From assembly GCF_025567095.1 (NCBI RefSeq), contig NZ_JAOQJH010000004.1: 64,000 bases of DNA. One strand, written 5' to 3'. A program made the position numbers and the translations under genes. This DNA comes from Anthropogastromicrobium aceti. Lineage in GTDB: Bacteria > Bacillota > Clostridia > Lachnospirales > Lachnospiraceae. The notes under the pieces are model-generated. The model was not told the DNA's origin. It saw only the letters and a program-made list of their open reading frames with translations, and searched no databases. Below are positions 42,244 through 50,195 of this stretch, one piece after another (the stretch's first letter is position 1; each line of letters starts with the position of its first letter).

Positions 42244-42282
42244 TTATTATACTCATAAGAAAGTAACTTATGAGTATAATAA
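42244..42282. terminator. Perfect 16-bp inverted repeat between convergent pdxR and GH51
   Basis: TTATTATACTCATAAG (42244-42259) and its exact complement (42267-42282) flank a seven-base loop. It lies where two convergent transcripts end, so a bidirectional terminator or mRNA 3'-end stabiliser is likely, though neither side has a clean T run. Confidence 0.6.
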
Positions 42283-42299
42283 TCGGAGATAAGCATTGC

Positions 42300-44747
42300 T
42301 TATTTTTTCTTTAATTTTAATACATTGACGGAAAGACCTGGGGCAGTAAAGGTAAAACATCTGCCAGCACCAGTTAACATTGTTGTTGTATCATGAACTT
42401 GGTCTGGATTGTCAAGGGAGTTTTCAAAATCAGCTTTTCCAGTGAGCTGCGAAACCTCATACTCTGATTTTACATCACAATCTATTGAAATGCAGACTGG
42501 ATCATCTGTCTCGGAGAAGTTGACAATTTTTATTATTACACTATCGTCAGTATCAGTCGTGACAGAACACATAGATTGATAATGCGGCAGTTCAACAGTA
42601 TCGATAAGTTTACCATTTAGATATAGACTGACTGCAGTTTTTGTAAGCTCATAGTGAAACTCATTATATTCCCCATAACGAAGTGAAATTTGTTTTGGCT
42701 CTGAATATTGAGTAAGGGAAATGCCGCCGCGATAGAGAGCAGCAGTATTGCCTTCAACAATCCAGCGCAGAGGCTCTAGATTAAAAAGCATCCATGGATC
42801 CTTTGGATTCGGATCAGTTCGGTCATAATAGCTGAATGGCTTTGGTGAACACAACATACCAACACCGATTCGTTTTCCTTTTTCAGCCAAAATTTGAACA
42901 GTAAAGCTGCCTTCGCGGCTTTCTACATCATTACCTAGAGCAATGCCAGGTAAAATTTGACTTCGAATTGACTGATTAGTAAATTCATCGGCATCATTTT
43001 CCTGTAAAACATATGAATCATTGTCCTGTATGGCTTTTCCATGCAGGCTTTTTGTTGGAAAAACAGGTATACTATTGAAAACAGCATTTTTCCAGGTTAA
43101 TCCACAATCACCGTTGATGACAGGAAGACCATGCATAGATAGATAAATTTTTTCGCAGGATTCTTTGGAGGAAACTACCATGTCACCGCGATTCGCACCA
43201 AATAGTTTGAAACAATAGTAGCTTGGAATAACATAGCTTCTGCTATTATCAAACATTATGAGATTTGGATACCAAGATTGATAATGAACGTGGGAAAATA
43301 GTGGAGCATAAGAACAAAGCTTTACAACATCTTGATTTCGTTCAAAACCAACCATAAACATAGCTTCTGAGATTGCAGCGCGCAGCTGTCCCTCATAAGT
43401 TTGGTTTACTGCAAATTCACCGACAAAAATGTTGGGATTCTTGCGGCTGTAGTCATCATAAATATCAATATTTTCTGCAAAAAATTCAGGCATATTGTAA
43501 TAATGATCATCTACAATATCTGTTTTTATTGTTTCGCTTCTTGTGTTGGAGACAATAATGATCTGAGGATAGCGTTCAAGCACAGCTTCTCGAATGCGAT
43601 TAAAGCAAGCCTCATATTCAGGACCACTATTTTCATTGCCAATCTCTAGATATTTAAGGGAAAACGGTTCTGGATGACCCATTTTTGCACGCAGACTACC
43701 CCAATGTGTTTGGCTTGAACCAAGTGCATATTCTAAGGCATTTAAGGTATCGTTGATAGCAAACTGCATTTGAGCTTCGTTGAAATAATAAGGACCGCGT
43801 CCCTGACAAGTCATACCACAGTTGCACACATAAAGAGCAGAAAGCTTTAAATCCTCACATAACTGCAGATACTCATGGAATCCCAGACCATTTGTAGTTC
43901 GATAGTGCCAAAGAAGCCAGTGGCTTGGACGTTCCCAAACGGGACCGACAGTATTACAGAAAAACATAGCTGTTTCAAGTGTAAAGCCTTCTACGATGCA
44001 GCCGCCTGGAAAACGCAAGAATGAAGGATGCATTTGTTCAAGCTTTTCTGCAAGATCCTTGCGAAGTCCGTGACCGTGAAATGTTTCTGCAGGCATAAGA
44101 GAACAAAAGCCAAGGTAAAGGGTTCCTTTTTCCTGACATTGAATGGAGAAAGTAGCATTTCTTGCTGTTTCAGTGGCCAGAAATTGTGCATCATAGCGTT
44201 TCCAATTAGCATCGTTTATGATGATATCGCTGCTGCAGGATGTTTGATTATTTATTTGAATGGATACCGTCAGATGCAGTGTTTGTTCTGATTTTGCAAA
44301 CAGATAGAAATTATATGTATCTCCTTTTTCTTGATTAATGCCATTATATCCGACGTTATAGATTTTGCCATTTTCCTCAAAATCAACTTGAAGAGAAACG
44401 CGCCGATTATCATTGAGTGTATTATCTTTATTAAGCTGCATGTCTGCATTTTCGGAATACCAGGCAGGAATTGTGGTTGGTGCAATTTTTTGTGATGCGA
44501 TCCAGTCATTCATTCCCTCGCCATTGTTGAACTCATCAATCCATCCTGTTGGAGAAGTAAATGTTTTGCCATTATCGTTTGTGATACAGCCATCGGGAAG
44601 CAGAGAATCCTCAAAGGAACGATTACGAAGCATCTCTGGATACAAGCCGCCGTCACCAGCATGGCTGATATCTTCAAAAAATAAGCCGTATAGATCTGGA
44701 GCAACAGGAAAACGTTTTTCCTGCGTTGAAATAGTAAGTTGACTCAT
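42300..44747 (-). CDS. Long GH51 alpha-L-arabinofuranosidase with N-terminal carbohydrate-binding insert
   Basis: An 815-residue second GH51 enzyme, of the long type. An N-terminal segment (LYGLFFEDISHAGDGGLYPEMLRNRSFED) leads into a CBM4-like beta-sandwich at about 60-225, then the catalytic barrel: FLRFPGGCIVEG, acid/base Glu in LEIGNENSGPEYE (near residue 378), nucleophile Glu in IFVGEFAVNQTYEG, then a C-terminal beta domain. No signal peptide is seen although many long GH51 enzymes are secreted. Ribosome site AAGGAGG. Divergent from the GH120-like gene across a 180-base region with operator-like sequences, so the two probably respond together. Confidence 0.88.
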   Translation of the reverse strand: MSQLTISTQEKRFPVAPDLYGLFFEDISHAGDGGLYPEMLRNRSFEDSLLPDGCITNDNGKTFTSPTGWIDEFNNGEGMNDWIASQKIAPTTIPAWYSENADMQLNKDNTLNDNRRVSLQVDFEENGKIYNVGYNGINQEKGDTYNFYLFAKSEQTLHLTVSIQINNQTSCSSDIIINDANWKRYDAQFLATETARNATFSIQCQEKGTLYLGFCSLMPAETFHGHGLRKDLAEKLEQMHPSFLRFPGGCIVEGFTLETAMFFCNTVGPVWERPSHWLLWHYRTTNGLGFHEYLQLCEDLKLSALYVCNCGMTCQGRGPYYFNEAQMQFAINDTLNALEYALGSSQTHWGSLRAKMGHPEPFSLKYLEIGNENSGPEYEACFNRIREAVLERYPQIIIVSNTRSETIKTDIVDDHYYNMPEFFAENIDIYDDYSRKNPNIFVGEFAVNQTYEGQLRAAISEAMFMVGFERNQDVVKLCSYAPLFSHVHYQSWYPNLIMFDNSRSYVIPSYYCFKLFGANRGDMVVSSKESCEKIYLSMHGLPVINGDCGLTWKNAVFNSIPVFPTKSLHGKAIQDNDSYVLQENDADEFTNQSIRSQILPGIALGNDVESREGSFTVQILAEKGKRIGVGMLCSPKPFSYYDRTDPNPKDPWMLFNLEPLRWIVEGNTAALYRGGISLTQYSEPKQISLRYGEYNEFHYELTKTAVSLYLNGKLIDTVELPHYQSMCSVTTDTDDSVIIKIVNFSETDDPVCISIDCDVKSEYEVSQLTGKADFENSLDNPDQVHDTTTMLTGAGRCFTFTAPGLSVNVLKLKKK

Positions 44748-44927
44748 GATAAAACCTCCTTATATATTTGTGTTACAGTCTATATAAACAGTAACATAGT
44801 TACATAGTAATACAACAAAAGTATAAAATAATACATTCTAAAATGATAAAAATAGTAGTACTATATGCTATAGTTTAACGTTTTTCTTATAATAAATCAA
44901 GTACAAAATATCAAAAAGGAGGAAAAA
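44748..44927. promoter_or_regulatory. Divergent control region between GH51 and GH120-like genes
   Basis: Contains GTAAC-ATA-GTTAC near 44791-44803, itself paired with an upstream GTTAC to make nested inverted repeats. TTTAACGTTTTTC at 44874-44886 shares AACGTTTTTC with the minus strand of the operator candidate at 25024. A TATAAT-like box follows at about 44889-44894. Suggests control by the same LacI-family protein as the first sugar locus. Confidence 0.5.
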
Positions 44928-46886
44928 ATGAAAAAAGATATTATGTCAGTACTTCCAGATGGAAGTGAATTTGTCAGCTGGGAAATGCCGTGTAGTTATG
45001 ATACGGTGATTCATGTAAATCCAGCGCATAAGATGAGTGCAGACAATAATGATGGAAGCAGTGAGGCACCACTAAAAACAATTTCAGAGGCTGCAAGGCG
45101 TGCTGTGGCAGGTACAAAGGTTGTTATTCATCAGGGTACTTATCGCGAATGTGTTCGTCCTCAGGCTGGAGGAGAGGGACCAGAAAAAATGGTTTTATAT
45201 GAAGCTGCAGGGGATGGAGATGTTGTTATAAAAGCTTCGGAAGAAGTGACTGAGTTTGAAAAAAGTACGGGCTGGATAATGGGAGAAATAGAAGGTGAGG
45301 AAAAAACTCCGATAATTTGGTGTCATCATTTAAACCCAGAGCAATTTAAAGGATATAATCCGTTTTGCGCAGTTAATATTTTGCATGACAGGTTATTTAT
45401 TGAGTATGATAAAACAGATATGACACCATATTTAAATCGAAGAGGCATGGTATTTTGTGATGGAAAACCACTTGTACAGGTAGCACTTTATCGTCAGATG
45501 ACAGAACAGCCAGGAAGCTATTGGGTAGAAGCAAATGGTCAGACGATACATTTTCGACTGGAAAATGATGAAGACCCGAGAATGCATACGATTGAACTTA
45601 CATGCCGAGAGCAATGTTTTGCACCTGAGATTCCATTTCTTTCATATATTCATGTTAAAGGAATCACTTGTGCACATGCAGCGATGGGAGCACCAGTTCC
45701 GCAACGTGGAGCTCTTTCATGCATGCGGGGTCATCATTGGATTATTGAGAACTGTACAATTGACTGGTCAAATGCAGTTGGAATTGATATTGGAAATGAA
45801 TGCTGGCATCATGATATTTTACCGGATCAACAAATCGGATACACAATTATTAGAGGATGTCATATCAAGGATGTTGGTGTTTGCGGAATTGCAGGATTAT
45901 TTGCAGAGCATGTGCTTATAGAGGACAATTTAATCGAAGGAACAGGATGGCAGAAAATGGAATTGTCCTGGGAAGCTGCGGGCATAAAACTGCATAACAG
46001 TGTGGGAAGTCTGTTTCGTCGTAATATTTTTAAACGAACATATCGTGCCGATCATTTGTGGCTTGATTGCGGAAATGAAAATAACCGAATTACACAAAAT
46101 TTGTTTCTAGATGGTATTGAGCAAAGAGAGGCAGTTTTTATTGAGTGCAGCAGAGATGAGACAAACTTGATTGATAACAATATTTTCTGGAACATAGAGG
46201 GCAGGTTTGACCAAGAAAAAATCCCGAAGGAGCCTGGTTCAAGTGGCTGGTATAAGTTGCGTGAACACGATGTGGTAAATGGATATGGTGTGTATGGTGA
46301 AGGAACTGATCATCTGTATCTTTCTAATAATTTCTTTGGAAAGTGCAGAGGTTCTGGATATTTTGCAAAGCCAGTTTCATTTCGCATGGAGCAGGATATG
46401 ATGCGAGGCGGAACGGGACGTGATACTAGAATTTTTAACAATTTTTTCTATGAATGTGGTCAGTCTGCGATTACATTTCCTACACAGCATAATGAGGCAG
46501 AAAATAACTGTTATGCAAATCAGCCTTCTGGATATTTGCGTGTAATGTATCCAGAACCAGAGGTATGCTTGGATTTAAAAACATGGAAGGAATTTTATGG
46601 TTTTGATCAAAATGGACAGACTGCCTGGGTTTCTGTTAAGGTGGATACTGAGGCATACACCATTACATTTGATGAGGCAGCTAAAAAGCCGGTCTTTTTC
46701 CGTGGACAGGAAAAGAGAATAAATCTGATAGACAACGCAGAGAAGTTAAAGCCAGTATCAACAAATACACTCACAGCAGGAGATTTCTTTGGGGAAGCTA
46801 GAGGAGAACAAAGTTTTCCAGGACCATTTACATCAATAGAAAACAAAAAGGTTTATTCTATTGACCCAAGAAAAAAGATTTATTAA
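44928..46886 (+). CDS. Right-handed beta-helix glycosidase, GH120-like beta-xylosidase
   Basis: A 652-residue protein whose central part is a parallel beta-helix (repeated turns such as WIIENCTIDWSNAVGIDIG, VLIEDNLIEGTG, LFRRNIFKRTYRADHLWLDCG). It opens with a DUF1565-type motif (IHVNPAHKMSADNNDGSSEAPLKTISEA). Comparison from memory with GH120 beta-xylosidase XylC finds the same two blocks: LWLD (nucleophile Asp) followed about 23 residues later by VFIE (acid/base Glu), preceded by AAGIKLH. Those residues lie near 380-405. No signal peptide, so it would cut imported xylo-oligosaccharides. Alternative: another beta-helix pectinolytic enzyme. Strong AAGGAGG site. Confidence 0.75.
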   Translation: MKKDIMSVLPDGSEFVSWEMPCSYDTVIHVNPAHKMSADNNDGSSEAPLKTISEAARRAVAGTKVVIHQGTYRECVRPQAGGEGPEKMVLYEAAGDGDVVIKASEEVTEFEKSTGWIMGEIEGEEKTPIIWCHHLNPEQFKGYNPFCAVNILHDRLFIEYDKTDMTPYLNRRGMVFCDGKPLVQVALYRQMTEQPGSYWVEANGQTIHFRLENDEDPRMHTIELTCREQCFAPEIPFLSYIHVKGITCAHAAMGAPVPQRGALSCMRGHHWIIENCTIDWSNAVGIDIGNECWHHDILPDQQIGYTIIRGCHIKDVGVCGIAGLFAEHVLIEDNLIEGTGWQKMELSWEAAGIKLHNSVGSLFRRNIFKRTYRADHLWLDCGNENNRITQNLFLDGIEQREAVFIECSRDETNLIDNNIFWNIEGRFDQEKIPKEPGSSGWYKLREHDVVNGYGVYGEGTDHLYLSNNFFGKCRGSGYFAKPVSFRMEQDMMRGGTGRDTRIFNNFFYECGQSAITFPTQHNEAENNCYANQPSGYLRVMYPEPEVCLDLKTWKEFYGFDQNGQTAWVSVKVDTEAYTITFDEAAKKPVFFRGQEKRINLIDNAEKLKPVSTNTLTAGDFFGEARGEQSFPGPFTSIENKKVYSIDPRKKIY

Positions 46887-46894
46887 ACTATAAA

Positions 46895-46909
46895 TGAAAA
46901 ATATTTTCA
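46895..46909. promoter_or_regulatory. Fur-like palindrome upstream of feoAB
   Basis: TGAAAA-ATA-TTTTCA, a perfect 6-3-6 inverted repeat, about 30 bases upstream of a TATAAT at 46935-46943 and 90 bases before the iron transporter gene. AT-rich symmetry fits a metal regulator site, but it is not a full Fur consensus. Confidence 0.4.
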
Positions 46910-46998
46910 ATAACTATTTTCAAATCCATCGTGAATTGCTATAATGGCTTCTGAAAAAGACATCAAAGTCGATATATTCACAAAGGAAGTGACATAAT

Positions 46999-49371
46999 AT
47001 GACACTTAAGGATCTTGAAATAGGAAAGACAGCGGTTGTCACCGTTGTTGGAGGAGAAGGTGCGCTGAGGCAGCATTTTCTTGATATGGGTGTGATTCCC
47101 GGAGTTTCGGTGACGGTGGTTAAGCTGGCGCCGATGGGCGATCCGATGGAGCTTAGAATCCACGGATATGAGCTGACTCTTCGTCTGGCAGATGCAGAGA
47201 AGATTTTAATTGATGAATCTTCTGTGACAAAGTCGGATGGCAAAAGGGAAAAGAACACAAAAAATATTTCCAAAGAGAATGCTGTGACAGAGCATCCTGG
47301 TCTTGGTGAAGGCGGACGTTTCCACCAAAAGGCAGATGAGCATCCAGTTCCTAAGGGAACAGTATTGACATTTGCGCTTGCAGGAAATCAAAACTGCGGA
47401 AAGACAACACTTTTTAATCAGCTGACTGGTTCAAACCAGCACGTTGGAAATTTTCCAGGCGTGACAGTTGACAGCAAAAATGGTCAGATTCGAAATCATC
47501 CTGATACGCTTGTGACAGATCTGCCAGGCATTTACTCAATGTCTCCCTACAGCAGTGAGGAGATTGTGACAAGAGAGTTTATTATTAAGCAAAAGCCTAC
47601 CGGCATTATAAATATCGTGGATGCCACAAATATTGAGCGAAATCTGTATCTGACAATGCAGCTTTTGGAGCTTGATGTGCCTATGGTGCTTGCACTCAAT
47701 ATGATGGATGAGATGCGCGGAAATGGCGGATCTGTACGCATCAATAAATTGGAGTCTATGCTTGGTATTCCAGTTGTCCCAATCTCAGCAGCAAAAAATG
47801 AGGGTATTACAGAGCTTATAAACCATGCAATTCATGTGGCGCAATATCAGGAAAAGCCAAGCCGACAGGATTTTTGCGATGAAAACAGTCATAACGGAGC
47901 AGTTCATCGATGCCTTCATGCAATAATGCATCTGATCGAAGATCATGCCGTTAGAGCAGGTATTCCGGTGCGTTTTGCGGCAAGTAAGCTTGTTGAAGGC
48001 GATCAGCTTGTTGAGCAGGCATTAAACTTAGAGCAAAACGAGAAGGAAATGATTGAGCATATCATTGTGCAGATGGAAGAAGAGCGTGGACTTGACCGCG
48101 CGGCATCCATCGCAGACATACGTTTTTCATTTATTCAAAAGCTGTGTGATCAGACAGTGATTAAGCCAGGTGAAAGCAAAGAGCATGAAAGAAGCCGCAA
48201 AATCGATGCAGTATTGACTGGACGTTATACGGCACTTCCAATGTTTGCTGCAATCATGGCACTTGTATTCTGGCTGACATTTGGTGTGATCGGCGCAGGA
48301 CTTCAAAATGTGATGGAGATTGGAATTGACTGGCTGACGCAAAAGACAGATGCCGTGATGACGCTATGGCAGGTCAATGATGTGCTTCATTCTCTTGTAA
48401 TTGATGGTATATTTAATGGTGTCGGAAGTGTACTTAGCTTTCTTCCTATTATTGTTACACTGTTTTTATTCTTATCATTGCTTGAGGATAGTGGTTATAT
48501 GGCACGAGTTGCCTTTGTCATGGACAAGCCGCTTCGTAAGATTGGCCTTTCCGGACGAAGCATTGTGCCAATGTTGGTTGGATTTGGATGTACAGTGCCT
48601 GGTGTAATGGCGACAAGAACACTGCCGTCAGCGCGCGACCGTAAGATGACGATTATGCTTACACCATTTATGAGCTGTACGGCTAAGCTTCCCATCTATG
48701 GATTTTTTACATCGGTATTCTTTCCAAAGCAAAGCGGTCTTATCATGATTGGTCTTTACTTTTTAGGTATAGCAATGGGTATTTTAACAGCTGTTATTTC
48801 AAGAAAGACTATGTTTCATGGAGAGGCTGTTCCATTTGTAATGGAGCTGCCAAATTATCGTCTTCCAGGAGCAAAAAATGTACTCCAGCTGATGTGGGAT
48901 AAAGCAAAAGATTTCCTTCAAAGAGCATTTACTGTAATCTTTATGGCATCTCTTGTAATCTGGTTCTTGCAGACATTTGGATTGCATTTAAGCATGGTAG
49001 CAGATTCAAAAGACAGCATTTTAGCTGCAGTGGCAGGTGCAATCGCACCAATCTTTGCACCGCTTGGTTTTGGTGACTGGCGTATCTGTACATCTTTAAT
49101 TGCAGGATTTATGGCAAAGGAAAGCGTTGTTTCTACACTTTCAGTATTGTTTGGAAGTACAAAGACATTGTTGGAAGTACTCTCGCCGCTGTCAGCAGCA
49201 TCTCTTCTTGTATTTTGTCTTCTGTACACACCATGTATTGCAGCAATCTCTTCCATTAAAAGAGAGCTAGGAACAAAATGGGCAGTAGGCATTGTGCTAT
49301 TCCAGTGTGCTGTAGCATGGGTGGTAGCATTTGTAGTTCATTTGATCGGAATGGCAATTTTGGCGTTATAA
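46999..49371 (+). CDS. feoB: FeoA-FeoB fusion ferrous iron transporter
   Basis: A 790-residue protein joining a FeoA SH3-like domain (residues 1-74, MTLKDLEIGKTAVV...LRQHFLDMGVIPGVSV) to FeoB through a charged linker (75-120). The G domain has G1 AGNQNCGKTT, G2 VGNFPGVTV, G3 DLPGIYS, G4 NMMD and G5 SAAKNEG. A helical linker (about 300-400) is followed by the membrane channel with Gate motifs MARVAFVMDKPLRKIGLSGRSIVPMLVGFGCTVPG and FMSCTAKLPIYGF. Imports Fe2+ across the membrane. Fusion of FeoA to FeoB replaces two genes. A strong terminator follows. Confidence 0.94.
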   Translation: MTLKDLEIGKTAVVTVVGGEGALRQHFLDMGVIPGVSVTVVKLAPMGDPMELRIHGYELTLRLADAEKILIDESSVTKSDGKREKNTKNISKENAVTEHPGLGEGGRFHQKADEHPVPKGTVLTFALAGNQNCGKTTLFNQLTGSNQHVGNFPGVTVDSKNGQIRNHPDTLVTDLPGIYSMSPYSSEEIVTREFIIKQKPTGIINIVDATNIERNLYLTMQLLELDVPMVLALNMMDEMRGNGGSVRINKLESMLGIPVVPISAAKNEGITELINHAIHVAQYQEKPSRQDFCDENSHNGAVHRCLHAIMHLIEDHAVRAGIPVRFAASKLVEGDQLVEQALNLEQNEKEMIEHIIVQMEEERGLDRAASIADIRFSFIQKLCDQTVIKPGESKEHERSRKIDAVLTGRYTALPMFAAIMALVFWLTFGVIGAGLQNVMEIGIDWLTQKTDAVMTLWQVNDVLHSLVIDGIFNGVGSVLSFLPIIVTLFLFLSLLEDSGYMARVAFVMDKPLRKIGLSGRSIVPMLVGFGCTVPGVMATRTLPSARDRKMTIMLTPFMSCTAKLPIYGFFTSVFFPKQSGLIMIGLYFLGIAMGILTAVISRKTMFHGEAVPFVMELPNYRLPGAKNVLQLMWDKAKDFLQRAFTVIFMASLVIWFLQTFGLHLSMVADSKDSILAAVAGAIAPIFAPLGFGDWRICTSLIAGFMAKESVVSTLSVLFGSTKTLLEVLSPLSAASLLVFCLLYTPCIAAISSIKRELGTKWAVGIVLFQCAVAWVVAFVVHLIGMAILAL

Positions 49372-49372
49372 T

Positions 49373-49400
49373 AAAGGGCAGTCGAAAGACTGCCTTTTTT
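49373..49400 (+). terminator. Rho-independent terminator after feoAB
   Basis: AAAGGGCAGTC and GACTGCCTTT arms closed by a GAAA tetraloop, followed by T6. Begins two bases after the stop. Confidence 0.9.
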
Positions 49401-49455
49401 ACGTTGAAAATCCCTGTACGCTGTGATTAAAACAGAGGGCAGGAAATTGTTCAGT

Positions 49456-50039
49456 ATGAGTATGATGTTCCAAAATCGCAGAATGAAAAAAATGGATAAT
49501 GATGTTAAAAACACATTGGGTTGATTTTGAAATCTTTGCCGATGATGTAAGTCTTTATCGCACAGAAGGAAAGCGAACAGGTTTTGTCCATTTATTCGAG
49601 GTTCCAACAGGAAAGAAGCTGACGGTTCAATTTTTTCATGTCTCAGAAAAAGCAGCAGATGCAATTGAGCAGTCAGATTTTCAAATAGGAAATCGAAGCG
49701 GTATATATCGTATGATTTTGGTCAAAAATATTCATGCTGGTATATTTGCTGTGTTTGCAGCAGTGTCGGGATTTACAGCCATATTTGCAGGCTTTTATAT
49801 GCGTAAGGCATGGACAAGGCAGATATGCGAAAGTTTGATATGTCTTGGTGCTTTTAAAAGAATGTATGCAGCGTGTGAAAGAAGCACTTGCAGAGGCAGA
49901 TAAAAAGACAGATATTCCGATTTCAGCAGCGATGGGATATGCATGGAGTGATGATCCGGACAAGGATACAGAAAAACTGCTGCAAAGTGCAGATGCTAAG
50001 ATGTATGAAAATAAGCAGATGATGAAGAGGCTCTTTTGA
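49456..50039 (+). pseudogene. Decayed membrane diguanylate cyclase (GGDEF) gene
   Basis: One frame (49499-49903) encodes an extracellular sensor fragment (WVDFEIFADDVSLYRTEGKR) and a transmembrane helix (IHAGIFAVFAAVSGFTAIFAGF). From about 49860 a second frame encodes only the last 60 residues of a GGDEF domain (RVKEALAEADKKTDIPISAAMGYAW...LLQSADAKMYENK). The active-site GGDEF/GGEEF loop and the middle of the protein are missing, so a large internal deletion with loss of frame is implied. Cyclic-di-GMP synthesis by this protein is impossible. An early stop near 49520 in the first frame upstream adds to the decay. Confidence 0.75.
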
Positions 50040-50119
50040 AAGAATTGTCATTTTGCAAAAATGTTTTTGAGTATGATATTGTAAAAATTAAGCAAGTGTA
50101 AATAATCAAAGTATTTTTC

Positions 50120-50161
50120 AAGTCCGCTTGATGCTAGAATGATGGTATCAGGCGGACTTTT
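50120..50161 (+). terminator. Terminator after the GGDEF remnant
   Basis: AAGTCCGCTTGA (50120-50131) pairs with TCAGGCGGACTT (50148-50159) apart from one G-U pair, then T. Lies 34 bases before the GH31 gene. Confidence 0.75.
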
Positions 50162-50195
50162 GCTTACGCTATTAATACGGAAGGAATGGAAAAAT

